Shown piece by piece: positions 28,501-34,987 of a stretch of 64,000 nt of DNA. A model generated the notes under the pieces. It was not told where the DNA came from. It was given only the letters and a program-made list of their open reading frames with translations, and made no database searches. Source of the stretch: Photobacterium sp. GJ3. GTDB taxonomy: Bacteria > Pseudomonadota > Gammaproteobacteria > Enterobacterales > Vibrionaceae. The DNA is taken from NCBI RefSeq assembly GCF_018199995.1, contig NZ_CP073579.1, positions 1,054,001 to 1,118,000 on the forward strand. The letters are read 5' to 3'. A program made the translations under genes and the position numbers. Within the stretch, counting starts at the first letter, position 1. Each line of letters opens with the position of its first letter.

Positions 28501-28698
28501 ACAGGGCCGATCCACCAAAACCGGCTCGCCATTGCGCAGCATGACATAGCGGGCATAGCCGTTGGCAACCACCACATCATCGGGCTGGACTGAATAAGCA
28601 AACTCAACCGGCCTGACTGAACCGTCAGATTGAATGACGAACACAACACCATTTTCAACCGTCAGGGTTGCAAGACCATTTGCGGCAAACTCTTCCAT
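22525..28698 (-). CDS. Giant LapA-type adhesin, N-terminal segment with retention module
   Basis: This 2057-residue segment starts at the ATG at 28698 with a GAGG ribosome site. Residues 1-115 form the retention module of LapA-like adhesins (SDGSVRPVEFAYSVQPDDVV, NGYARYVMLRNGEPV). It is followed by an alanine-rich stretch, AAAAGSAAG at residues 120-128, that matches the [TPA]AA[GP] type of LapG cleavage site, then GFVVVNYDGDSILTEAGFDT. At least seven repeats of about 300 residues follow, each opening with TEPDxxPNxYPxT. It should be exported by LapB-LapC-LapE encoded divergently and cut by LapG. The frame ends at VTVGG because a G run at 22529-22533 is one base short. A lapA-like gene is clear; an orthologue name is not assigned. 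Confidence 0.88.
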   Translation of the reverse strand: MEEFAANGLATLTVENGVVFVIQSDGSVRPVEFAYSVQPDDVVVANGYARYVMLRNGEPVLVDRPCPTCVLLDGAGVWVADLNQDIEFRQPQEPQVADVDIEQLQALILAGEDPTEVFEAAAAGSAAGSSGGISANSGFVVVNYDGDSILTEAGFDTDYLFAPVETQDETDVIYAASGGENLNLSLTEGDLAPNTYPTETTSMVTIEAGTLPLDPASFTFDGVSLQALLAELSNEITSGGQPVSFRFDAGQNAILGESQGQAVLTLGLSAESSGRDVTVTFTTVLSGPVDHLNETAAGGRVTNNNDVLQMIADIQGTDVAGNLMDSPVSVTLTVLDGADPEFGADGGTAVDESADMGTPQNGAVPLDVGADAIQTLVFQAEQPDLTGLTSNGFETTLTVEGNQLTLVDSRGETVLTVSIALDGTYVVTLFQPIDELVSEDITFQLGVTATDFDGDQTTGIVVLRITDGNNASGGEVINLTVTEPDFSPNAFPATDASTVTIAAGVDRLEPTTLGIASTQIDALLAELTTEVLSGNQQLTFTYDPQTDTIEGRLPDGTLAVGIVLTAVQSANGLDLDLTATLTQSLPLNHNPAGNSNGLVTVTGEAIVVTLPVQVQDTDGDFLDDPVLVTGTIIDGVFPAFGEDSGATVHESDDIGVAVSGQIALDIGSDDLASVTVMDNPALATALGALTSNGNPVTYTVTDNLLAVSDSNGDVILTVTLNIDGSYDVVISDAFDELSADDQIVLSIDVLATDDDGDTAQGQIAVTIQDGDDAAGGETAAITLTEPDSDPDNYPESGTASFVLAAGSDRLVPDSLAIDPDQLADVLADLSALLTSDQQAITFTVNPATGVIEGRLPDNTLVLEISVTAAQSGDKDLAVNVTLTQHVPLDHVDSSQTSPYVATNGEAIVLTLPFNAQDTDGDPLTTPAEVTMTINDGDLPDLQTDSGVTANETTDNGQTLNGAIGVDIGSDGIASLLFDDTQPDVPLTSDGNPVSLVPNGNQITLEDSNGNVILTVTITPDGQYDVVLTGTLDHQSSDSLEIPMNLVLTDNDGDQDTGVITVTVTDGANPPGGEVIAVTVTEPDLDPNLYPATTNATVTVAAGEDRLVPESVQIAPDQLAALIAELNAELTSGGDPLTFAINPATGALEGTLADGTVVLSVLPSAVQVAGSKDISLTLTVTQNAPLDHTASGNATGLVSVNGDSIAVTLPIQASDADGDPLDTPIAGTVTLNDGVAPAFLDDSGVSLNETDDIGVTQNGTIGVETGSDVIASLNFATDQPGLAGIESNGAPVSLNQVDEDTLEILDSAGTVILTVNIDESGAYDVTLTGTFDQTDTDPLVIPLNVLLTDDDGDTATGVITLSITDGGDPAGGQSIAVTVTEPDLAPNAYPATTSADVVITAGSDRLVPASVQIDPTQVQALIDELNAEVASGTEPLSFSYDPATGVLAGALADGTVAVSIVLTATQVPDSNDVSLNLALTQNLPLNHNPAGNSDGFVAVDGGSLVVNFPVQAEDVDGDSLIAPVDATVTIIDGDIPQFLADSGVTLNETTDNGVLNQTGSIGVDIGSDAIASLNFAPDQPGLLMVTSNGQPVSFAVSGNEITVSDASGNPVLTVTIAEDGSYDVLLTGSLDQVAGDSIDLPFQLVITDEDGDTNTGIITITVTDGDDAAGGGTVALSLTEPDLDPSAYPETVSVTGTVTAGSDALDEDSVQIDPAQLAALIAELDTELTSGGEPLSFSYDPLTGNLIGALADGTPVLTISITASQAANGQDVTLNLTTTQHRPLDHQPSGNSTGFVLVSGSALVVNVPVQLSDTDGDPLQQPVNVQVTINDGVLPVLGTDSGTNFTETLTEQTVNGSIALDVGSDAIAAFLFEDSQPSLDDLTSNGVNTSYTVTGNVIALVTDDNASPVLTITINPDGSYTLVQHQPLDQLNAGDVTELVLPVTAVDQDGDVSNPGNLMINITDGPDADGGVHVVMIQEGDLETSNPAEEYPVSQSTNFTIAAETDDLDVTSFGIAPGAAADLFSDISQMTSNGAQITVIVDESQAGVVVLRLVTVGG

Positions 28699-29027
28699 AA
28701 ATTTAACCTCATATGCAGACGCAAGTGCACACTACGACAGTCCGGGTTTAGTAGACGCAACAATGAGCAGAAAGTTAAAAGTGAGATTTCTATCTCATCT
28801 GTTAGTTAAGAATTGTAGATTAAAAGTGACGCAGCTCACATTTGGTTGTTCTATCCTTGTCTTAACGGAAGAATTCAGTCGCTTAGCGTCATTTTTTTAA
28901 CACTTCCGGACCAAATTCATCATAAAAAGACTGAAGACAACATGAGAACTTAGGTTCTTAGGCCAGAAAATCGCTGCCAGTCTTATCTTTGAGACATTTT
29001 GCAGGGATTCACAGAGCGTGAAGGGAT
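28699..29027. promoter_or_regulatory. Divergent promoter region between adhesin and its secretion operon
   Basis: The 329-base gap separates the minus-strand adhesin and the plus-strand lapC gene, so it should contain both promoters. It includes a good CRP-like palindrome at 28822-28843. No other operator was convincing by eye. Confidence 0.6.
28822..28843. promoter_or_regulatory. CRP-like binding site
   Basis: The sequence reads AAAAGTGA, six bases (CGCAGC), then TCACATTT. It differs from the canonical AAATGTGA-N6-TCACATTT at one position of the core half site (AGTGA for TGTGA). It sits about 125 bases before the adhesin ATG and 185 before lapC. This suggests cAMP-CRP influence on one or both transcripts. 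Confidence 0.5.
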
Positions 29028-30398
29028 ATGAAGACGCCGCCAGTAGACCGCAAACATCTTGATTTTGTGGACGATAAAACCGCCGCATTGCTGCTCAATA
29101 CACCGGGCAGTGCCCGGCTCATGCTTTGGGTGATTGTCATTTTCTTCGGCGTCGCCGGGGTCTGGGCATCCCAGGCAGAATTGGAACAGGTCACCTCCGG
29201 CAACGGTAAAGTGATCCCGTCCTCCCAATTACAGATCGTGCAGAATCTGGAGGGTGGCATCGTCAAAGATTTACTGGTCAGAGAGGGCGAACAGGTGACC
29301 AAAGGCCAGCCGTTATTACTGATTGACGATACCCGGTTTCAGTCGGATTTCCGGGAGCGTGCTCAGGAGCTGGCCAGCGCACAGGCGAATGCGATCCGGC
29401 TGAATGCGCTGTTAGACAATGTGTCGGTAGACCGGCAGAAAAAAACCGTGACCGTACGCCAGACCCCACTTTCTTTCCCGGATGATTTTCTGGAAAGCTA
29501 TTCGGCTCTGGTCCGGCGTCAGCAAGCGGAATACCGGGATAACCTGACCAATCTTGAGAGCCAGCTTGCCGTCGCCGCGCAACAGATTCAGCAAAAACAA
29601 CAAGAACTGGTTGAAGCACGTTCCCGCCTGAACAATCAGCGACAGGGCTATCAGCTCGCCAACCGCGAATACAACATCACCAAGCCACTGGCGGAAGAAG
29701 GGGTTGTGCCGGAAATCGAATTGCTGAAACTCCAGCGTCAGCTCAATGAAACCCGCAAGGATCTGCGCTCAACCGAACTGCAAATCCCGGTGATTCAGGC
29801 CGCAATCCGGGAAGCAGAATTCAAACGGCTGGATATTGCACTGCAATTTCGTTCTGAAACTCAGTCGGAACTCAATCAGGCAACCACCCGGCGGGATGCC
29901 CTCAGTCAGTCCAGTGTCGGATTACAGGATAAAGTCCAGCGCACACTGGTTCGTTCGCCGGTCACCGGCACCATTCAAAGCCTGTATGTGAATACCATCG
30001 GCGGTGTGATTCAACCGGGTATGGACATCGTTGCGATCGTGCCCACCGAAGACAATCTGGTGATTGAGGCAAAAATCTTACCCCAGGATATTGGCTTCCT
30101 GCGTCCGGGTCTCAAGGCAATGATTAAATTTTCAGCCTATGATTTCACAGTCTATGGTGGTTTGGAGGGCACTTTAGAGCAAATCAGTGCCGATACCATT
30201 CAGGACGAAGAAGGGAACAGTTTTTATCAGGTAAAAATTCGAACAGATAAAAATAACTTAGCGGATGACAGCGGCGAAGCGCTTCCGATCATTCCCGGAA
30301 TGATCGCTTCAGCAGATATCATCACCGGAAAACGGACAGTGATGCAGTATTTACTGAACCCGGTGCTGAAAGCCCGCCATTCCGCCCTCAGGGAGTAG
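29028..30398 (+). CDS. lapC: HlyD-family type I secretion adaptor (LapC-like)
   Basis: The product is 456 residues. It has a short cytoplasmic N-terminus, one membrane helix at about residues 31-48 (LMLWVIVIFFGVAGVWAS), the HlyD barrel-sandwich motif (GNGKVIPSSQLQIVQNLEGG), a long coiled coil at about 100-280, and the returning lipoyl-like half (VRSPVTGTIQSLYV). Such membrane-fusion proteins bridge the inner-membrane ABC transporter and the outer-membrane TolC channel. It is the first gene of the plus-strand operon opposite the adhesin; the TolC-like gene starts four bases after its stop. The symbol reflects role and context in a Lap system rather than a tested orthology. Confidence 0.87.
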   Translation: MKTPPVDRKHLDFVDDKTAALLLNTPGSARLMLWVIVIFFGVAGVWASQAELEQVTSGNGKVIPSSQLQIVQNLEGGIVKDLLVREGEQVTKGQPLLLIDDTRFQSDFRERAQELASAQANAIRLNALLDNVSVDRQKKTVTVRQTPLSFPDDFLESYSALVRRQQAEYRDNLTNLESQLAVAAQQIQQKQQELVEARSRLNNQRQGYQLANREYNITKPLAEEGVVPEIELLKLQRQLNETRKDLRSTELQIPVIQAAIREAEFKRLDIALQFRSETQSELNQATTRRDALSQSSVGLQDKVQRTLVRSPVTGTIQSLYVNTIGGVIQPGMDIVAIVPTEDNLVIEAKILPQDIGFLRPGLKAMIKFSAYDFTVYGGLEGTLEQISADTIQDEEGNSFYQVKIRTDKNNLADDSGEALPIIPGMIASADIITGKRTVMQYLLNPVLKARHSALRE

Positions 30399-30402
30399 CG
30401 AA

Positions 30403-31710
30403 ATGCATTATCGGTTTACAAAGGTATGTTCAGCGCTCACGCTCGCGCTGTTGACGGGATTTGCCTCGGCACAGTCGCTGGAACAGGCGGTTGCCCAGAC
30501 GTTAGCCTCCAACCCGGAAATCAAGGGCGCCTATAACGATTTTATGAGTCGGTATGAATCGATCCGGGCTTCCAGAGGCCAGTATCTACCCTCGCTGGAT
30601 TTAGATGCCGGCGTGGGCTATGAAGACTATGATGACACCACGAACAACACCGGGGATTACAATACCTCTGATGCCACCATCAGTCTGCGCCAGCTCATCT
30701 GGGACGGTTCCATTACCTATCATGATATTCAACGGAATAAATCTGAAGCTGAAGCTCAGCGTTACCAGTTGCTGGCGGATGCTCAGGACAAAGCACTGCG
30801 GGTTGCGGAAGTATATCTGGCTGTGTTGCAGGCGCAGGAAGTCCAGTCTCTCTCTCAGTCGAATTATCAGATCCACCAGCGCATTTATACCGACATTAAA
30901 AAACGGACCGATGCCGGCATTGGCTCGACTGCGGATTTATCCCAGATCGAGGGGCGTCTGGCACGCGCGGAATCCAACCTGATTGCCTCGCAGAACAATG
31001 TGCAGGATAAAATCACCGAGTTTTACCGCGAGGTCGGCGAACAGCCCGTGAGTCTGGTGCGTCCGGAAGTCGATATCAATTTCATCCCGCCGTCGCTCAA
31101 CCGGGCGATGGAGATTGCCCAGGAAAATAATCCGACGTTAAAAACGGCCAGCAATGACATTGACGCAGCCAATTATCAGTACAAACAGGCCAAAGGCGAT
31201 TTCTGGCCCACATTCACGATTGAAGCGTCTCAGGAATGGGGGGAAGATCTGGAAGGGACACCCGGTCATACCGATGAACTGAAAGCCGGACTGCGCATGC
31301 GCTATAACCTGTACAACGGGGGAACGGATCTCGCTGAAAGCCGCCGGGCCGCCTATGAAGTCAATCAATCCAAAGACATCCGCGATCGGGCCTATCGTCT
31401 GCTGAATCAAAGCACCCGCCTTGCCTGGAGTGCCCTGGAACTGTCAGAGCGCCAGACTCAGTATCTGCAGAAACATGTCGATGCGGCAGCACGCACTGTA
31501 ACGGCTTACGAGAAGCAATTCCAGATTGGCCAGCGCACCCTGCTGGATGTGCTGAACACAGAAAACGAACTGTTTGAAGCCCGAAAAGCCTATTTGCAGG
31601 CCGATTACGATGGGATTCTGGCCCGTTACCGGGTCCTGAACGCAACCGGACAGTTGCTGGACGAAATGCGGGTCGATGTCCCGGATGAATGGACAGCGTC
31701 AGTACGCTGA
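30403..31710 (+). CDS. lapE: TolC-family outer-membrane channel (LapE-like)
   Basis: The product is 435 residues with a signal peptide (residues 1-23, ending FASA-QS). The two structural repeats of TolC are visible: SLEQAVAQTLASNPEIKGA with a long helix up to about residue 210, and SLNRAMEIAQENNPTLKTA with the second helical hairpin. The QFQIGQRTLLDVLNTENELF motif is typical of TolC family proteins in type I secretion. It forms the outer-membrane exit for the giant adhesin. It is part of the operon with lapC upstream and the OmpA-like lipoprotein gene 22 bases downstream. Confidence 0.87.
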   Translation: MHYRFTKVCSALTLALLTGFASAQSLEQAVAQTLASNPEIKGAYNDFMSRYESIRASRGQYLPSLDLDAGVGYEDYDDTTNNTGDYNTSDATISLRQLIWDGSITYHDIQRNKSEAEAQRYQLLADAQDKALRVAEVYLAVLQAQEVQSLSQSNYQIHQRIYTDIKKRTDAGIGSTADLSQIEGRLARAESNLIASQNNVQDKITEFYREVGEQPVSLVRPEVDINFIPPSLNRAMEIAQENNPTLKTASNDIDAANYQYKQAKGDFWPTFTIEASQEWGEDLEGTPGHTDELKAGLRMRYNLYNGGTDLAESRRAAYEVNQSKDIRDRAYRLLNQSTRLAWSALELSERQTQYLQKHVDAAARTVTAYEKQFQIGQRTLLDVLNTENELFEARKAYLQADYDGILARYRVLNATGQLLDEMRVDVPDEWTASVR

Positions 31711-31732
31711 GGTCTGTTGAGAAGGAGGCTTT

Positions 31733-32332
31733 ATGACACGCACACAGCACATGCTTTGCTTACTGATGTTTTTACTGCCATTGGGCTGCGCAACCACAGT
31801 GGGGGACCCACCGGTTGCTGAACAGTCCCGTGATTTACTGGATCAGGATTCAGATGGCGTCATCAATGCGCGTGAACGCTGCGCGGACACCCCGCTCCCG
31901 GCGATCGTCAACAACGACGGCTGTCCGGCGTACGTTGCCAGCGAACGGACCAATGAACTGCACATTCTGTTCGCCAATGATTCCGATGTGATTCCGGACG
32001 CGTTTCGATCCCAAATCATCAAAATGGCAAATTTTCTGAAACACTATCCGGAAACCGCGATTGAACTGAAAGGCTACGCTAGCCCGGTTGGTGGTGCTTC
32101 CCATAATCAGGATTTATCTCAGCGTCGGGCGGCCAACGTGCGGCAATTACTGCTGGCACAGGGCATTGCTCCGGCCCGGGTGCGAACCGTCGGATTTGGT
32201 GATCATGATCCAGTTCAGGGCCAGACACGTGAACAAACGAATATTCTCAGTCGCCGTGTGACTGCTACAGTAACGGGAGCCGATCAGGGCGTTCTTGAAC
32301 GCTGGACCATCTTTACGACAAGGAGTCAGTAA
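31733..32332 (+). CDS. OmpA-family lipoprotein with TSP3-like calcium motif
   Basis: The product is 199 residues, preceded by a strong AAGGAGG ribosome site. A lipobox (LPLGC, cysteine at about residue 19) marks it as a lipoprotein. A thrombospondin type-3-like segment follows (DQDSDGVINARERCADTP), then an OmpA/MotB peptidoglycan-binding domain. In that domain LHILFANDSDVI is the first strand and YASPVGGASHNQDLSQRRA with VRTVGFGDHDP forms the binding region. It probably anchors the export or retention complex to the cell wall. Its place between the TolC-like and LapG genes is consistent with a Lap operon accessory part. Confidence 0.85.
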   Translation: MTRTQHMLCLLMFLLPLGCATTVGDPPVAEQSRDLLDQDSDGVINARERCADTPLPAIVNNDGCPAYVASERTNELHILFANDSDVIPDAFRSQIIKMANFLKHYPETAIELKGYASPVGGASHNQDLSQRRAANVRQLLLAQGIAPARVRTVGFGDHDPVQGQTREQTNILSRRVTATVTGADQGVLERWTIFTTRSQ

Positions 32333-32336
32333 CACC

Positions 32337-32372
32337 ATGAACAGGCATCTTACTCTGGCAATACTGCGGTAA
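32337..32372 (+). CDS. Possible 11-residue leader peptide before lapG
   Basis: An AAGGAG at the end of the OmpA-like gene precedes ATG at 32337, which opens an 11-codon frame (MNRHLTLAILR) ending in TAA at 32370-32372. The lapG start is a GTG six bases later and has no strong ribosome site of its own. The mini-frame could deliver ribosomes to lapG by translational coupling. It could equally be chance. Confidence 0.3.
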   Translation: MNRHLTLAILR

Positions 32373-32377
32373 TACAC

Positions 32378-33043
32378 GTGAAGCAATGGCTGTTGATTTG
32401 CTGTCTGTTGATTGCTTCCCCTCTCAATGCACTGAATGAGCAGGAACTGGCGGCCGTCACGCGGGTGGCCGATTATTACGGTGAGCGTGCAGGAAAACGG
32501 ATGATCGCCTGGCGTCAGCTCCTGACCGATGTTTCAGCACAGCAGGAAACCGCCAAGCTGGAAGCCGTGAACCGTTTCTTTAATCAGTTGCATTTTGTTG
32601 ATGACATCCAGCTCTGGGGAGAAACAGATTACTGGGCAACGCCTCTGGAATTCATCGGGGCTGCGGGCGGAGACTGCGAGGATTTCACTATCGCCAAATA
32701 TTTTTCTCTTCGCGAACTGGGCGTCGCCGATGAGAAACTGCGGTTGGTGTATGTCAAAGCGCTGACCCTGAACCAGTTCCATATGGTGCTGGCCTATTAT
32801 CCCGAACCTCATGCGGTTCCCGTCTTGCTGGATAACCTGATCCCGGAGATCAAACAAGCGACAGAACGGCAGGACTTGAAACCCGTCTACAGTTTTAACG
32901 CCAGCCAGCTCTGGCTGGTGAAACAACAAGGTCAGGGACAGCTTGCAGGCAAAGCTTCCCGGCTCAAGCGCTGGACGAATCTGAGACAACGCTTTGATTC
33001 ACAACAGATGCACAAGCCCATTATTCATCTGGATCAGGATTAG
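32378..33043 (+). CDS. lapG: LapG periplasmic transglutaminase-like cysteine protease
   Basis: The product is 221 residues from a GTG start, chosen because it opens the signal peptide (residues 1-18, ending LNA-LN). The catalytic triad of the bacterial transglutaminase-like cysteine proteinase family is visible: C100 in AAGGDCEDF, H135 in NQFHMVL and D152 in VLLDNL. The upstream W/D motif (DDIQLWGETDYWATP) is also conserved. LapG cleaves LapA-type adhesins after the retention module and frees them from the cell surface when LapD does not hold it. The neighbouring genes supply both substrate and inhibitor. Confidence 0.92.
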   Translation: MKQWLLICCLLIASPLNALNEQELAAVTRVADYYGERAGKRMIAWRQLLTDVSAQQETAKLEAVNRFFNQLHFVDDIQLWGETDYWATPLEFIGAAGGDCEDFTIAKYFSLRELGVADEKLRLVYVKALTLNQFHMVLAYYPEPHAVPVLLDNLIPEIKQATERQDLKPVYSFNASQLWLVKQQGQGQLAGKASRLKRWTNLRQRFDSQQMHKPIIHLDQD

Positions 33044-33055
33044 GGGAAAGGACGC

Positions 33056-34987
33056 ATGACGCTGTACAGGCAAACATTCATCTGGCTCTTGCTGGTATTT
33101 ACCCTACTGCTGGCCTGTGTGTTCTATATCCAGATCCACAGTTCACGCAGCTATCTGCTCCACCAGCAGTCCATTGACCTCGACAATGCGCTGAATGCAG
33201 CCGGGCTGGCCTTGACGCCTTATCTGGATGAGCAGGACGTCGTGGGCGCGGAATCCGTGATCAATGCCATGTTTGATGGCAGTTTTTATCAGCATGTCTC
33301 CCTGAAAATTTTCACCCCGAATGCAGTGATTAACCGGGAATACCCACAAGAAGCTTCCGATGTACCTGCCATTTTCCGGCAATGGCTGCCGGTTTCGCCC
33401 GTCACCCGAAGTATGACGCTCACCAGTGGCTGGCTTCAGACCGCAGAATTGTCGATGACCAGCAATACCACGGTCCTGCACCGTCAATTGTGGCGGAACG
33501 CGAACCAGCTTTTTCTGACGCTGACGGCCATTCTTGGCATCGGTGCAGCGGCTTTATTCTTCGGATTAAACCGAATCATCCGTCAGCCGCTTCATCGGCT
33601 GCAAACCAAGGCCCAAGCGATTTCCCGCAATGATTTTGGTGCGCCTTTGCCCCTGCCTGCCACGCGAGAGCTTCATGACGTGGTACAAGCCTTCAACCAC
33701 ATGAACAGTCGGTTGCAACAGCAATTTCAGCAACAGGCCGAAGAGGCAGATCGGCTGCGCGTGCAAGCTTATCAGGATTCAGTCACCGGGCTCGCAAACC
33801 GGCGGTTTTTGAGATCGCAACTGGATGCGTTGCTGACTGGTCAGCATCAGGGCGGCATCATCATTCTTCGGGCAGATCACATCGAAACGGTCTATCAGGA
33901 ACAGGGATATCGGGCAGGTGATCCGATGATTGCCAGTCTTGCGCGCCAACTGGCGGAGATGCAGACCACCCAATCCACGCTGGGTCGGCTGAGTCACACC
34001 GAGTTGATGTACATCAGCCCGACACAGTCCAGAAAAGCCCTGGTGGAAACAGCGGAACGGATGCTGGCGATCACCCAGAAGCTAAGCCCGGCTCAGAACG
34101 GGCAAACCAGTCCCCGCTGTGCTGCAGCCGTGGTCATGAGTCATGGCATTGAATCCGTGTCGGCACTCCTCTCGATTGCCGACAATGCGTTAAACCGGGC
34201 CAGCCTTCAAAAGGACCAGCCCATTGCGGTCGTGGGTCAGGAAGTCGTTCTGCCTGCATTTGGCCGTCAGCAGTGGCTGGCGATGGTGACCAAAGCCATC
34301 GAGACCGATCAGTTTACATTCAGTCTGCAGACTGCGATTTCACCGGAGCAGCGCCCCCTGTTCCGGGAAGTCTACGCGAGCTTCCGCCACTCAGGTGAAA
34401 CGTTCAGGGCCAATCAATTTATGCCCGCGCTGGATACCCTCAGCGCAGGTGCCGCGCTTGACCGCTATGTCTTAAATAAAATGGCCAAGACCCTCGGCGT
34501 GATGCAAGATACCACACCGTTGACCGTCAACCTCAGCATCAGCAGTATCACGCATGCTGGCTTTACACGATGGCTGGGCGGGTTTATGGGATTACATCGC
34601 AGATTTTCCGGCCGATTGCTGTTCGAAATTCCGGAGATCGCTTTTGTCCAGCATTTCGAACAGACAAGTCTGTTATGCGACATCATTCGTCACTACAATT
34701 TCCGTTTTGGCATCGACCACTATGGGCATCATTTCAGTACGCTGGGCTATTTACAGCGCTTCCAACCCTATTACGTCAAGCTCGATCCGGCCTATACCAG
34801 CCGTTTGGATCAATCCGTCAGCTCCGATGTTCTGCGTGCGATTACCCGAACCGCCGCGAACCAGCACATCCTGACCATCGCAACCCATATCGAAACCGAG
34901 GCCAGAATGAAGGCGCTGGCACAATTATCCGTGACCGGATTTCAGGGCTATGGTGTCGACGGTCTTCTGGGGGAAAGCAGCGCATGA
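33056..34987 (+). CDS. lapD: LapD-type inner-membrane c-di-GMP receptor with degenerate GGDEF and EAL
   Basis: The product is 643 residues. Membrane helices lie at about residues 8-24 and 150-172 and flank a periplasmic LapD_MoxY-type domain (LDNALNAAGLALTPYL). HAMP follows (RIIRQPLHRLQTKAQAIS), then a GGDEF-like domain. The active GGDEF motif is replaced (GRLSHTELMYI), and the EAL motif is missing at the start of the EAL-like domain (FSLQTAISPE). It should therefore bind rather than make or break c-di-GMP. In the Lap paradigm the c-di-GMP-bound form sequesters LapG in the periplasm and keeps the adhesin on the surface. The next gene overlaps it by four bases. Confidence 0.9.
   Translation: MTLYRQTFIWLLLVFTLLLACVFYIQIHSSRSYLLHQQSIDLDNALNAAGLALTPYLDEQDVVGAESVINAMFDGSFYQHVSLKIFTPNAVINREYPQEASDVPAIFRQWLPVSPVTRSMTLTSGWLQTAELSMTSNTTVLHRQLWRNANQLFLTLTAILGIGAAALFFGLNRIIRQPLHRLQTKAQAISRNDFGAPLPLPATRELHDVVQAFNHMNSRLQQQFQQQAEEADRLRVQAYQDSVTGLANRRFLRSQLDALLTGQHQGGIIILRADHIETVYQEQGYRAGDPMIASLARQLAEMQTTQSTLGRLSHTELMYISPTQSRKALVETAERMLAITQKLSPAQNGQTSPRCAAAVVMSHGIESVSALLSIADNALNRASLQKDQPIAVVGQEVVLPAFGRQQWLAMVTKAIETDQFTFSLQTAISPEQRPLFREVYASFRHSGETFRANQFMPALDTLSAGAALDRYVLNKMAKTLGVMQDTTPLTVNLSISSITHAGFTRWLGGFMGLHRRFSGRLLFEIPEIAFVQHFEQTSLLCDIIRHYNFRFGIDHYGHHFSTLGYLQRFQPYYVKLDPAYTSRLDQSVSSDVLRAITRTAANQHILTIATHIETEARMKALAQLSVTGFQGYGVDGLLGESSA

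Noticed and set aside
34570-34983. An upstream start for the ABC transporter inside lapD
   Set aside because: The extra residues overlap lapD in another frame and do not resemble the C39-like domain, which begins right at the ATG at 34984.
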